From contig OX411545.1 of the NCBI GenBank assembly GCA_948146395.1, forward strand, positions 23,763,526 through 23,827,525: a stretch of DNA of 64,000 bases. Reading direction: 5' to 3'. Shown in pieces: positions 19,661 through 30,753 of this stretch. The notes below the pieces were generated by a model that saw nothing but the letters and a program-made list of their open reading frames with translations, searched no databases and was not told the DNA's origin. This stretch comes from Fragum whitleyi (Eukaryota; Mollusca; Bivalvia; Cardiida; Cardiidae). The number at the start of each line of letters is the position of its first letter. The stretch's first letter is position 1. Position numbers and translations under genes: made by a program.

Positions 19661-19875
19661 ATGGAGCATGGATCAAGATCACTCGTCGATGCGCTTCAAG
19701 AACAGATCAGGGTGTTGCTTGGGGTTGTCGATGGTCATGGGACAATACAGGGGTGTTCAGAAATACCTGTTACTGTGAATCAGATGGCTGTAACGGATCC
19801 ACGGGTCTACGACTCAACTTTACGCTAGCTGTCATAATGGGACTGTTGTGTATATATTTCAAGAGATTTTTGTGA
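19661..19875 (+). CDS. Ly6/uPAR-domain protein, exon 3 (GPI-anchor signal)
   Basis: Acceptor 'TTTTTCTTGCAG|AT'. The frame reads (Y)GAWIKITRRCASRTDQG..., 'GCRWSWDNTGVFRN' and 'TCYCESDGCNGS', completing ten cysteines in the mature domain and the C-x-C-x3-x-C-N end typical of Ly6/quiver (sleepless) proteins. After 'NGSTG' comes a hydrophobic C-terminus 'LNFTLAVIMGLLCIYF' with a short basic tail, the form of a GPI-attachment signal; the probable omega site is near Asn-Gly-Ser. The three exons sum to 444 nt, 147 aa plus stop. Quiver-like membership is suggested, not proven; a single transmembrane tail is the alternative. Confidence 0.85.
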
Positions 19876-19883
19876 TAGGTTTG

Positions 19884-19990
19884 AGTCAGATGACTTAGTT
19901 GCGATAACATAATCCTTTCTTTTGATAGTCTGATGGGAAATCAGACTATCAAAAGAAGAGGTTATGTTATTGCGGCTGAGATGACTATAA
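19884..19990 (+). repeat. Long hairpin just after the Ly6 stop codon
   Basis: Arms of ~45 nt ('GATAACATAATCCTTTCTTT', 'TGATAGTCTGAT' and their reverse complement) enclose a 4-6 nt loop near 19933. It begins 9 nt past the stop, so it should lie in the 3' UTR. It is probably a small foldback insertion. Confidence 0.7.
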
Positions 19991-21850
19991 CAATGGTAGA
20001 TAACCAGAATCTTACAACTACAACTTAATCTTGACTGTTGTTGCAAGGTTTTTGTTAAATGACAATGTGCCAGTGTGAATGAAGATGAATGTTTTTTTAA
20101 TTGCAAGATAGTGGAGAATGTATTTGTGAGTTGACTGCATGCATGCATGTTTGTGTGATTGCTATTAATTGATAGTGTTGGTATTTTAAGTCAAAACTGT
20201 TTTCAGCTTCTTACAAGTACATTATCACATACTGGTTATAAGTTTTGCATAGATAGAATTTTATGGATGACTCAGAGAAAACAATGAAATCTTGATAAAA
20301 TTTTGTCTTTGGTTGCATTTTGGTCCGTTCAAAATTGGCAGGGCCAAAAAGTAAAACAACTTTTTTCTCTTTCTCTATTTATGAGATTTGCAAGATGGGG
20401 GTATTTATCTCAAAATATTAAAGGGCTTTAGCATCACTCACACTCTCCCTAGATATTCAAAAAAGAAACATTTGAAGTAATTAGTCCTCAAGACTTTTCT
20501 TTTAGGACAAAATAGCAATTTAGGACAAAATAGCTTTATAATATGTTAATATTATTTGATAGAAGAAATTTTTGACTGTCCTATTGTTTAAACACTTTAA
20601 AAACACATTGAAATAGTTTGCTTTCTACTGACAGACCAGAGTAGATTGATATAGTAAATGTGGTATAAAAGTTGAGAGAGGGGTTTTGAGAGTTGCATGT
20701 GAGTTATTTGTGATTTTTAACATTTGATGTAAAATTCAATGTAAAATCCACCAATTATCTAAACATATCAATTATTGTAAAATATGAAATTACCTTTTTG
20801 TATGTATTGTAAATAGTTATGTATAATATAATCATATTTTTATACTTGTATGATATTTTTTAAAACAGCAATTCCATTTTCTGTACATGTACATTCCTTT
20901 TTGTTTCATTTCATGTCACTTTGAAGGGTCAGTACTAGACTATTTAAAGTGCCTATATATTTATAGGCACTTACAACAGTTTTGTGCTAGATCTTAGATT
21001 TTAGTCTCCTCATTCACAAGAAGTTAGGTCAAAACTTATGTAGGTCATACTGCACTTATATTAGTTTTGCTTTGACTTTTCATTTAACTACATTTATTTC
21101 TTATAACTGAACTTTAAATATTTATCATATTTGGAAAAGTAAATTCAATCATTAATCCAGTTATTTCTTTATCTTAAAAGCTTGATTAATTTTCTCTTAA
21201 CCTAGCATTTGATAACTCAAAGCAGTGATCTTTACAATTTTGGAAATACTTTTTGCTGAAAATAAAAACATTTTCGGGAGGGTTGTAGTAATTTGATCTT
21301 ATGTTGTGCATACTAAACTTTTAAAGTGTAGACTGCCAGCTTAATTCTTGAACATTGTTCGATTCTGAGCTGACAAGTGTAGACTGTCAGCTTAATTCTT
21401 GAACATTGTTCGATTCTGAGCTGACATCAACTTCTGTTGCAGTATGTCTAGCTTTATAATTGTGACCCTTTGGATGAAAAGAGACCATCTGGAAACTCTG
21501 TGCAATCAATATTTGAAAAAGAGATTGGTTCCTGCAGGAAACAGAGGTCCCATTTCAATAATGTCAAAAACTTTAGTAGGTAGAATGATCAGTCTATTTT
21601 CAGAAAAGCATTGAATAAAGCTTTTGACCCAAGGCCTTGTGTTGACCCTCTAAATCTCAAAAGATGACCTAAGGCAGCTTGGAGACTGAAGCATCCTTTA
21701 ACACTGTCATCTATCTTTTGGTTAAATCAGGTTTCTTGGTGCAAATTATCAATATGAAATTTTTATCAATGTATACACAGTGCATTAAAGTTTTTCTGCT
21801 ATCATTCCATTGTATATTTTACTAATAAAAGCTACAAAAGAAAACTGTTG
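19991..21850 (+). other. Probable Ly6 3' UTR and downstream sequence
   Basis: No coding signal. Candidate poly(A) signals AATAAA are at 21261-21266 and 21824-21829. A half copy of the ~75 bp palindrome family lies at 20946-20987. I cannot tell where the transcript ends. Confidence 0.35.
21326..21427. repeat. 51 bp tandem duplication
   Basis: 'gtgtagactg' at 21326 repeats at 21377 with one visible difference (gccag versus gtcag). Two copies only. Confidence 0.85.
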
Positions 21851-21984
21851 TATTGTCACTTTCTATAAAACCTATATCCCAACTAGAATAAACTGTTAAA
21901 TTAATTTTAGGTAAATTATTGGAGCTTAAATTGACCCCTGTCATGTTGAATTGTATTAAAAGACAAGAGCAAACTTTCCCCTAA

Positions 21985-22905
21985 ATCATCCACCAGGGTT
22001 TTTAATTGGGTTTACCGGCTGTTTTCAGAGAAAACCTGAGGTATTTTTGATCACCTTGGTGTCATTCATGTTAATGTTGGCTTGACAAAACGTTGAATTT
22101 GATCATATCTCTAGCGTTATCAAGAATATCTTCATAAAACTTGGCAGGTGTTTTCACCATTACAAGAGCTGTCAAGGATGATAACTCACCATTGCATTTT
22201 TAGCTCGGCTGTTTTCTTATGATCACCTTGGCGTCTTTCGTGTTGCCCTTGTCTTGACCAACTTTAACCTTGGTCATAACTTTGGAATGGTAGGTGATAG
22301 AGCCTTCATATTTCACATGATGGTTGCTTGGTACAAGACCTTTCTGTAGGTTACAAGTTCAAGGTCATCAGTCAAGGTAAAAGTCATTTTCACAGCCAAA
22401 TTTGTGAAAATACAACAAAAAAACTTCAACATTGGCCGTATCTTTTAAACGGTAAGTGATGGAGTCATCATATTTCACATGATGATTGGTTGGGATAAGG
22501 TTTTTATGTTGTTACCATGTTCAGGTCATGATCAGTCGAGGTCAGGGTAATTTTTCAATGTCAACTTTGTGATGAAATTAAAAAAAAAATAATATCATTG
22601 GCCATAACTTTTGAATTGTTAGTGATAGGTCCTTCATATTTTACACAATGATTGCTTGGGACAGAAGCTATCTTTTGGTATCAAGTTCAAGGTCATCATT
22701 CAGGGTCACAGTCATTTCCCAAGGTTAAATGTATGAAAAAATAAAAAAAAACCTTTAACCTTAGTTATCTCTGTTGATATTGAAGATATCTTCATGAAAC
22801 TTGTCATGTGTGTTCACCATCACAAGAGTTAAGACTATCAATGGGGATAACCATTGGAACATTTTTGTAAGAGTTATTCCCCTTGCTAAAAGAGTTTTGT
22901 TCCTT
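21985..22905. mobile_element. Repeat element with three ~164 bp cores
   Basis: Cores begin near 22272, 22434 and 22600 with '(gg)cataacttttgaa(t)gg', followed by 'tagtgat', 'ccttcatatttcacatgatg' and 'gttcaaggtcat'. Related flanks lie on both sides: 'atcttcataaaacttggcag' at the left and 'gatatcttcatgaaacttgt' at the right, both with 'tcaccatcacaagag'-type ends. Same plan as the elements at 4938 and 47553 but a different sequence family. Confidence 0.6.
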
Positions 22906-23420
22906 CAATTTGGATGTTTTCATTATACAGCACCTGCAGCCAAGCAATAGTACCTATAAAATTTTACTCTTTGTCTCTATGACAAATGTGTCAAGCAAAA
23001 GCTTGACCCCCAGGGTCATGATGTGAACATTTTTTATATAGGATCACCAGATGATGTTACATATCAATTATAATAGTTGTCTGCTTTCTAGTTTCTTGAT
23101 AGAGGCACTAGGTGATATTACATACCAAATGTGAACACTGTTTTCTGGTTTCAGAGAAGAAGGTCTTCAAAGATATCTTTTTTCCCCATTTTTATCTCCA
23201 CGGAAACTAGAGTTAAGGGTAAATATTAATTATTTGAACAATTTTGGTAGAGCTTGCCAAAGAATATTCCTGCCAAGTTTCATCAAAATTGGCCCACTGG
23301 TTTAGGATGTTTAATGATTTTGTGGAAAAAAGAAGACTTACAACAGACGTTGAATGATCACAATAGCTCACTTTGAGCTTTTTGTGGTTGAAGCAGTATA
23401 GTTATGGGTGAATATTTCTA
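22906..23420. repeat. Diverged mollusc-type interspersed repeat ending 'TGATCACAATAGCTCA'
   Basis: 'aagcttgacccccagggtca' blocks and two 'atgatgttacatatcaa/gtgatattacataccaa' units are followed by 'tgccaagtttcatcaaaatt' and 'gaatgatcacaatagctcac'. That ending is shared with 35025-35045 and, mutated, 45108-45122. I see no coding content. Confidence 0.5.
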
Positions 23421-23446
23421 AAGACAATTGATCCTATAATTTTGTC

Positions 23447-24322
23447 TTGTCATGTAGACCAAGATCTTACCCCCAATTAAAAATATTACAGGTTTATTAT
23501 GACCTTCCTTTTATTAGTTACTACAAAGCAATGAAGAAAACATTTAAGGAAAATTGCGAGTCACTAACAAAGGCGACCAAAATGACCCGTCAAATTATTG
23601 GTAAGATTTACACATGCATTATTGAAAGGAGACTTTCCTTCTTTGCAAACATATTTGACAAGATTGATGAATCACAATCAGGTTTTGGAACTGGCTATTG
23701 CACAATAGACGACGCTTTCATCCTGCAATCTCTTATATCTAAAGTCTTGCGTAAAAAAGGGGGCAAAATGTATGTCGCTTTAATTGATTTTAAAACTGTG
23801 TTTGACTCGGTAGTAAGAAAAAAGCTTTAGGAAGTCCTAATCAAAGTCGAATTAAAAGGTCATTTATTTGAGTCTATCCAAGCAATGTACAAGGAGGTCA
23901 AATCGTGCGTCCAATATAATGGCTATATAACTGATTACTTTGATTGTAAAGTAGGTTTAAAGCAAGGATGTATGGCCTCGCCAAAGTCATTTACCATATT
24001 TTTCAATGAATTAGCAGTGAAAATGAGAGAAGATCCTAATCTAAGAGGAATTCAGCCACAGCCAAATAGTCTAATTGAAATCTTAATCCTGTTGTTCAGA
24101 GATGACGTAGCATTATTGGCAGAAACAGTTAAAGGATCTTTAAAGACAATCAAATTTTTTACAAACCCTTGTAACTTTAGCTTCAACACAAGTTTACAAG
24201 GCTTTGGTAACCAAACGCTGAAATGTGATACTTTAACTGAGCATGTATATCTGTTTGTTTTTAGAGTACAGTTATTTGTACGCGTTAACAACAATAACAG
24301 ACTTACTTTTGACAGAGCCTGA
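23447..24322 (+). pseudogene. Decayed LINE reverse-transcriptase fragment
   Basis: Two adjacent frames read 'KIYTCIIERRLSFFANI', 'ESQSGFGTGYCTIDDAFI', 'KKGGKMYVALIDFKTVFDSV', then after an in-frame stop at 23828-23830 'CVQYNGYITDYFDCKVGLKQ' and 'GCMASPKSFTIFFNEL', and 'LLFRDDVALLAE' where F-A-D-D is expected. These are RT motifs of a second LINE lineage, not the CR1-like element upstream. The stop, the mutated catalytic box, and the lack of an endonuclease show it is dead and 5'-truncated. Confidence 0.8.
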
Positions 24323-24329
24323 ATTATTG

Positions 24330-24703
24330 TAAAAGTAACATGCCAAATTACGTCACGGCTAAACCATGCCTTGCCAGTTGAATAATAAGGCAGAATAACT
24401 GCCTATAAACCTCTATGCAGTAACATCTACTGTGCCCTGAGAAATCAATGTAGGATTTATATAAAAAGACTAACACTTGCAAGTATGTTTACAATTTTTA
24501 TTGTCACATAACATGAGAAAAATAATGATTAAACCAAAATTAATTGGTACTAAATAATATTTGACACCCTGATTTCTGATAAAACAATATAAGTAACTTC
24601 ATCAATTTTAGCAAATGGCGGTTATGCACTTGCACTTTCCATCAATAGTTATAAAAAATGTGACATTTCTCATTAAAATGACCCAACTGGGAACTCAGTA
24701 AGA
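24330..24703. other. Unassigned stretch
   Basis: No gene seen. 'catttctcattaaaatgacc' and 'caactgggaactcagtaaga' near 24665-24700 echo the dispersed repeat at 17926-17990. Confidence 0.3.
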
Positions 24704-25062
24704 TAAATACAGTCGATATTGCTCGAGCGACCACGTCTATTAAGCGACCGATTGTATCAAGCAACCACCATAAAAAGTCCCTTCACCGTAATCAAAATCT
24801 CTGAAAGAGGACATTCTTATTGAAAAATTGGTTATTGTTGAATCTTATGCTGTTAGAACCCATGAGAATCGTCTCAATAAGACGATTCTAATGGGTTCGA
24901 ACATCATAAGATTCCGTACGACTTGACCGACAATCTATAAGTGGTATCAAAATGAACTGTCACATTTATCACAGTATTTCGTATTAAGCGACCATTCCCA
25001 TAAACGACCGCTTTTTGGCCGTCCCTTAAGTGGTCGCTTAACACAAGTTTTACTGTATTTGA
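24704..25062. mobile_element. ~358 bp TIR element (MITE) with a central palindrome, copy 1
   Basis: The left end 'AATACAGTCGATATTGCTCG' and the right end (reverse) 'AAATACAGTAAAACTTGTGT' are imperfect terminal inverted repeats, each followed by 'TTAAGCGACC'-like sequence. The centre holds the P2 palindrome at 24840-24914. A second copy lies at 58134-58484. There is no transposase, so it is non-autonomous. Confidence 0.65.
24840..24914. repeat. P2 palindrome, ~75 bp (copy 1, inside a MITE)
   Basis: Arms 'GAATCTTATG...' to 'GAGAATCGTCT' face 'AGACGATTCT...' to 'CATAAGATTC' around a short loop. Other copies are at 50555-50629, 58276-58349 and 63276-63352. Confidence 0.75.
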
Positions 25063-25419
25063 AAAACAGAAAGATTCTTGTAGAAGTCAAACAGAAGCAA
25101 CAGTCTGACTAAGGTCAACACTTTCCACACAACCTGAAAGACCTGGAGTCAGGGGGTTTTCTGTTGCTCATCAATGACATGAGAAATTGTTAAAAATGTC
25201 ACATTCAGCCTAAACTATTTATGACAAAATAATTTAATTCTAGTTGTGTTCACAAAGATTCATACATTCTGATTGACTGAAAAATTTGTTTCATTACTAA
25301 GTGAAAGCAATTTGATAACGCAGCTTTTTATATAAGCTTCTGTAGAAAGTAGTCCCATAAACAATTTATGTATTTGAGGGTAAATCTTCATATTTTTGTT
25401 TAAAGAAATTAAATTATAA
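25063..25419. other. Unassigned stretch
   Basis: AT-rich, with no exon, RNA or clear repeat recognised. Confidence 0.3.
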
Positions 25420-25570
25420 GATATGAATAGACTTTTTGTTGATTTCATGGAGGTATGAAACAAAAAATATAGTCATACTCAAGTATTAATCTGCTTCGTG
25501 CATTCATACAATGTTATTAGGTTTTTAGTTTCATACCTACATGAAATCAACAAATACTCTATTCATCCTT
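25420..25570. repeat. ~150 bp foldback element, copy 1
   Basis: Arms near 'TTGTTGATTTCATGGAGGTA' and 'TACCTACATGAAATCAACAA' enclose an ~85 nt spacer containing 'ctgcttcgtgcattcata'. The same element occurs at 43612-43757. Confidence 0.75.
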
Positions 25571-26007
25571 TATATAAATACTTGGTTAGCTCAACAGCAG
25601 AATTCACCCTTGTTTCACAGATTTTAAAGTACAAAAATGTAGAATGTAAGGATGTTAACAAATAAATCAACAGAATAATAAATGTATTATATTTATAAAC
25701 ATGATCAAATAAGGTAACATTATCACAGACATTAAAACACAAATCTTCAATACTGAAAAAATTAAAAACAACAGAAAACTTTGGCTAATCCTGATACAAA
25801 TTATCAAACAGGAATTGGACGGAAAAATATAAACAATATTGAATAGAAATATTATGAATAACTTTAATTTGTGAATATGTACATGGAATTTCAGAAATCA
25901 GATATTCTAGTTATCAATTTACTACCGGTGAGTTTCAAGCTCTTTCCTCTTGAATCTACCAATAGGTTTTGATAAAAGTCAGGGATCAGAAAAACCCATA
26001 GTTCAAC
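25571..26007. other. Unassigned stretch
   Basis: AT-rich intergenic sequence between the two convergent genes. Nothing recognised. Confidence 0.3.
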
Positions 26008-26236
26008 TTAACACTTTCCTGTTTTAAAGAATTTAGGACCTGTCTAAATTCAAAGGTTTTGTAGACGAAAATTTAAAGTGGATTTAATTTGAAAAACAAC
26101 CATTCAATAGGGTAGAAAATAGGGTGGAAAAAGAAGAAATTGCTTGTCAGAAGCAATTTCTTCTTTTTTCACAATGTTTTCTCAATCAAAAAATCACAGA
26201 CACCTAAAAAGCAGGGATTAAACAGCAAAGGGTTAA
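26008..26236. mobile_element. TTAA-bounded ~229 bp MITE, copy A
   Basis: It starts TTAACACTTTCCTGTTTT and ends AAACAGCAAAGGGTTAA, imperfect terminal inverted repeats with TTAA at both borders. The centre is a hairpin 'AGAAATTGCTTGTCAGAAGC'. Four further copies of 229-230 bp are at 29090, 45256, 48261 and 55002. TTAA targets and CCCTTTG-like tips suggest mobilisation by a piggyBac-type transposase; that is an inference. Confidence 0.8.
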
Positions 26237-26953
26237 AGTTAACACAGCCTTGCATTTGGAGCTATTTTTAACCCATTATCAAACAACAAAATTTCAGACA
26301 AATCTTATTTCAATGACAAAAAATTTATGTTCATGAAATTTTGGAAATCTTTGTTTTTTGAAAAGAAACCATGATGGTTAATGCAGAAATTGCTCATTTC
26401 AGGCAATTTCTTCATTTTCCACAAAATTTCCAAAGCTTTTTACTTCGGGAGCATAAAAGTGGGAGTGTGGGAATGGTTCAAAGAAGGAAGTTTTTAAGCT
26501 TAATTTTGAAACTGTTATTATACTGGGCTGAATTATTTTTAAGTGTATTAATTAGGCACTTTATTAAGTCATTCAACACTCACATTTCTATAGAACATAT
26601 CCCTAAGTGCTCATAAATAAAAGGTGCAGTTACTACAATGACACACAGAGAATTGTCTATATTATAAACAACGTTATCACACTATCAACATGGACGGAAT
26701 GCATTACTCAAACCAAACCAGTGGCACCTCAGCAGATTTAAAAAACAAATTATCCTCATAAAGGATTATATTTCAAGAGGTACATCAATCATAGGGATAT
26801 TCAAGGTTCTAATTGAAAATGAATAAACTTGATTCTCGGTATGCATAAAACAAGCAGATTTATTGAAATGCTGTGAGAATTCTATGCTGCAACTTAAATT
26901 GTACGCCACCTGTGTTTAAATCGTTCTGAAGGCAATTTCAAAGGGCAACAGCC
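26237..26953. other. Intergenic, with a second AAATTGC-hairpin repeat
   Basis: Around 26375-26425 'GCAGAAATTGCTCATTTCAG' pairs with 'GCAATTTCTTC'. It resembles 50335-50390 and is distinct from the 229 bp MITE. No gene seen. Confidence 0.4.
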
Positions 26954-27066
26954 AAGCTATTGTAAGTGCCTATAAATATATCGAGGGTTCAGTGCAAGAG
27001 TGTACTAAGTGTATTAGTACACTCATGCACTGAACCCTAGATATAGACACTTACAATAGTTTGCAC
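26954..27066. repeat. Palindrome inside a palindrome (P1 family)
   Basis: Outer arms 'GCTATTGTAAGTGCCTATA' and 'TATAGACACTTACAATAG' enclose a complete second member, 26983-27039, with arms 'GAGGGTTCAGTGCA' and 'TGCACTGAACCCT' plus a core 'TGTACTAAGTGTATTAGTAC'. The inner unit sits at the loop of the outer one. Confidence 0.75.
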
Positions 27067-27351
27067 TGATGCCTTGATATTGAAATTCAGAAAACACAGA
27101 ATAGCAATTGCTCTTTTGAGCAATTGCTATTCTTTGGTTTCTGACTTTTGTTTTACTTTGAACTTTATGAGATACAGTTCAACACTACACATTTAAATCA
27201 GAAAATTCATTTCATGAGCAGAGAGGTGATGGAAAAAATAGCAAGAATCAACTGAATTTATCTCCAGTTTTCTTTTAAACTTTATATATGTATCAAGCCT
27301 GCTCTTGTAATCTAAGAAGAATATCAAACAAGGTTATTTCATAAAGTTTCA

Positions 27352-27357
27352 TTTATT
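27352..27357 (-). terminator. Poly(A) signal candidate for the dynein gene
   Basis: AATAAA on the minus strand about 145 nt past the stop codon at 27500, a normal distance for a short 3' UTR. Confidence 0.55.
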
Positions 27358-27499
27358 AAAACAGTTGTAAAATAGTATAAATATATTTACATAAACATTA
27401 TGGAATGTTTTTAGAGCAATGAAGGTGAATAAATTTCCAACACTGCAAAATTTAAAATAAAAGTCCAATCACAGTCACTAAGATGCATGAAATATTGAA

Positions 27500-27796
27500 T
27501 TAATCATCTAGCTGACAGAGAGCAGCCACACCTCTGTTTATCCAATGACCTTCATGTTTGTCTGAAGGTAGGTCTATAAATAGGACAAAATTTGTTGAAT
27601 GTCCAGTAGTAGACAGGACTCCTCTACGCGCTGTTGTTTTGTAGACTGGACACTTGTAACTCTTCTTATCAGAGAATTTTGAGATCTCATTTGGTTTAAA
27701 CCACATCACTGGCATGGGGTCGAATAAAATCTTGGGAAGGGATTCTCCAACCACCATGTTTTCTTTATCCCATCTAGCACCTTCTAAGAACAGCCC
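27500..27796 (-). CDS. DNAH3-like: Dynein heavy chain, last exon (C-terminus)
   Basis: Acceptor 'TTTATTTCCAG|GGGCTG'. It reads GLFLEGARWDKENMVVGESL, 'CPVYKTTARRGVLSTTGHS' and ends 'HWINRGVAALCQLDD', the conserved terminus of axonemal heavy chains. 98 codons plus TAA. In-phase start. Confidence 0.93.
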   Translation of the reverse strand, partial: GLFLEGARWDKENMVVGESLPKILFDPMPVMWFKPNEISKFSDKKSYKCPVYKTTARRGVLSTTGHSTNFVLFIDLPSDKHEGHWINRGVAALCQLDD

Positions 27797-28686
27797 CTGG
27801 AAATAAAGTTATTATTTTGGATAATGATATATCAAAAAATAGGCATGATGCAACATTAAATAATTTTACAGATTATGAAAATGCAATGCAAAGCAAAATG
27901 AAAAGATTTAACTTCTGTCAGCCCTTTCTGTTTGATCAGGATCAATAATCTATCACAATTCCCAGATGGTGGCCTTCATGTGAAAGGCCTCATAAACACA
28001 ATCAGAGGCTATTTTGATGGATCAGCAAAAATATTGTAAGTGCCTATGAATCTGTAGGTTAACAATAGTTACACACTTTTCCCTTGGTTTTGGACCAGGG
28101 CAATATTTTGTTTTTACTATTTTCTACTCTTGGTAAAAGGCCCTGTTTTCTAATCCTGGGACAGTATAATTATGAAATAATTTCCTTTTCCCATCAATAT
28201 GTCCATGAATAAATTCTGATGGAGGAGGAGTTATATGTAAAGGTAAACTTCAGGGGAAGAGCTTTGCATATAACTCCTACCCTATCAGACTTTATTCATG
28301 GACACAACAATGGGAACATGAAATTATATCCATTATATCATGTTCACAAATATGAAATTAATTTTATCTGCCTTTTCTGGATGTAAATAGTTTTAAAAAA
28401 AAATTCTGGATGTAAAATCAACGAACAAGTAATGCTATTGATGTTGGGAGAATTTCACAGAAAGCATTTAGCTCGTTATTTAGCATGTGCGTTATATATG
28501 ACGTCAAAAGAATCAATGTTCCTGCTAAAGATGACATTGAGTACAATAAATGGGCTAAGCTTTCTGTGTAAACAGTTAAACACATGACATATGAATTTTA
28601 TTTGCAAAACATATTCTAAGTAATTTCTTCTTATTTTATAAAAAGGTTTTACACCATCATGTAATGATAAAGATTCTCATACTTAC
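27797..28686 (-). other. Dynein intron with a foldback
   Basis: 28192-28318 is a foldback: 'TGTCCATGAATAAA', 'GGAGTTATATG' and the reverse 'CATATAACTCC', 'TTTATTCATGGACA'. A remnant of a P1 palindrome lies near 28029-28075. Confidence 0.6.
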
Positions 28687-28808
28687 ATAGATATATGCTC
28701 CATCATCAGGTTTCTTGAGATCATCCTTGTCTGCCTTCAACACTTCAAACTCAAACCCAATAGTATCAATAGGTATTGTGTATTTTCTGGCGAAGTTCTG
28801 GGATACAC
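28687..28808 (-). CDS. DNAH3-like: Dynein heavy chain exon, C-terminal domain
   Basis: Reads (G)VSQNFARKYTIPIDTIGFEF then 'DDLKKPDDGAYIY'. 122 nt, phase 1 in and phase 0 out. Acceptor 'TTTTACAG|GT', donor 'TAT|GTAAGT'. Confidence 0.93.
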
Positions 28809-29089
28809 CTGTAAAAGAAACAATATGTGAATAATATCTAAGGCATTAGAACCATTTATGCACAAATTATTCAGTAATTTAAACTTTATTTGATCCTTTG
28901 ACAAAAAAGATCTTAAAAATTTAACTTCTTATACCAATTTTAACTTAAAGTAGCCACATTATCAAGTATGCATCATAAATCTTGTACATTTACAAGAGAA
29001 CATACATATATTTTTAATTTACTCCATTCAAACAATCCAGTCCCACAGATTGAGCCTTTGCCCTTTATTTTTTTTTAGATAGAATTCGG

Positions 29090-29318
29090 TTAACCCTTTC
29101 CTGTCCAATCCCTGGTTTTTACGTCCCTTAGATTTTGTAATTGAGAAAATATTGTAGAAAAAGAGGAAATTGTTTGTGACAAACAATTTCTTCTTTTTCC
29201 ACACTATTTTCTACCCTACTGAATGATTATTTTTCAAATTAAATGCACTTTAAATTTTCGTCTGCAAAACCTTTGAATTTGGACAGGTCCAAAATTTTGT
29301 AAAACAGGAAAGGGTTAG
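29090..29318. mobile_element. TTAA-bounded MITE, copy B (inverted to copy A)
   Basis: Starts TTAACCCTTTCCTGT and ends ACAGGAAAGGGTTAG; the right TTAA has one change. The central hairpin 'GGAAATTGTTTGTGACAAAC' has drifted on both arms. Confidence 0.8.
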
Positions 29319-29677
29319 ATTTATCAAATGACATTTGATCCACTACATCACAATTCTAACAATTTTACAAGTACATTGAACATTGAACAAGTGTGCTCTG
29401 TTAAGACTCAGATCAGACTGCATTTGCACAGTCCAATCATAGTCTTTACTAAACAATCAATAGTGGGTTTAAAACAGATGGCTACAGAGTTGAAATATCT
29501 ATTTTAAACCCAAGAGATTAATGTAAAGTGTGATTGTCTAGGCTGCTAAATGCTTGTCCATCACACATACAATAAAAATCACGCACAGACTCATTTATTT
29601 GGAATATATATGACCATAAGCATGTGAACCCCCCCAAAAAACTTTAAAATTGTTTCATTCGACTATACGAAAAAGTT

Positions 29678-29738
29678 TAGTTTGAGGGGCCAGTGCAATA
29701 TAGGCACTTACAATAGTATTGCACTAACCCCTTGAATT
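29678..29738. repeat. P1 palindrome with partial left arm
   Basis: 'GAGGGGCCAGTGCAATATAG' joins directly to 'GGCACTTACAATAGTATTGC' and 'ACTAACCCCTT'; part of the left arm is lost. Confidence 0.65.
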
Positions 29739-29811
29739 GGAATGTGAGGTTCGTATTTCACTTTCAGTCAAACAGTTTTTGATTGACAGCCATGATAGAT
29801 CAGTTACATAC

Positions 29812-29900
29812 CAGTAAGGAATGACTGTGTGAAGTAGAACCCTGACAGCCAGAATGTGGGTGGAGCTCCATTCTGTATCCAATCACTGAAGAATGTCAAT
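29812..29900 (-). CDS. DNAH3-like: Dynein heavy chain exon, C-terminal domain
   Basis: Reads (L)[29 protein letters not shown] in one frame. 89 nt, phase 2 in and phase 1 out. The 'FWLSGF-FTQ-FLTG' block is a dynein C-terminal signature. Confidence 0.93.
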
Positions 29901-30116
29901 CTGAAAAATATCCATGTGAAATTGATGAACTTGTTTTTGGGAATGAAACAACAAACTATCAAATCAATTATCATGCTTTTATTTGATTGAGACAAGACAG
30001 ATTTTGAAAACATTTTATATATGTTGTTCTTTTGTCACAATCAACTGAGAAATATTCCAATATATAATTGACATAAGCCTTTTATATGAATCAAGTTAAA
30101 GTTATGTCAGTTAATC

Positions 30117-30403
30117 AAGATGTGTTTGTGAACATGAATGCCCCTGAAATGGCAACTTTTTTAAAAATTTGACATTGACAGATGACCTTGACCTTGTCAC
30201 ATGACCTTGGTACCAGCAGATGGGTATCATTGAAATCTTTCATCATACCAGATATGAGCATTATATGTTGAATAGCCTTGAAGTAATTGGCATTGTTAAG
30301 TGATTTGGTTAAGTTTTGCTGACAGACAGACAGCTGGACAGACAGACCGAGGGACAACAGTACAACAATATGCCCCCGATCTTTCGATACAGGAGTATAA
30401 AAA
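30117..30403 (+). mobile_element. 'ATGCCCC' element with a single core
   Basis: Starts 'aagatgtgtttgtgaacatg', has one core ('gacagatgaccttgaccttg', 'atcattgaaatctttcatca'), a 'gacagacagacagctggaca' tract, and ends 'aatatgcccccgatctttcg'. A one-core relative of 47553-48213. Confidence 0.75.
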
Positions 30404-30753
30404 CAAGCTTGTCAACTTGTCAACAGGAATCTTAATTCATGAAAAAAAAATTACTGCTTTAAAAAATGCAATAATTTAAATGACTGTCTCTGTTTATTGG
30501 GTAATTTTTACATCAATTTATTTTGCTTCCCTGGTATAACGGGTTCATATTTAAGCAAAACATTTGTTCTTTATTTTTATATTACTGGTATTCAAATGTA
30601 TAACTAGGCCTAATTGCAGCCTTTCAATGCATTTCCCATTTCCTTAGGTGAAAGAAAATCTTTGTTAGTAAATCCTAATTTACAGAAAAAACAGACATGT
30701 GACAATAACTTAATCCCACTTTTGGAAGAATTCAAGGCGAATATAACACTAAC

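Noticed and set aside
22430..22770. Hormone-response-like 'AAGGTCA' motifs
   Set aside because: They recur because 'caaggtcat' is part of the ~164 bp core repeat, so they are not evidence of regulation here.
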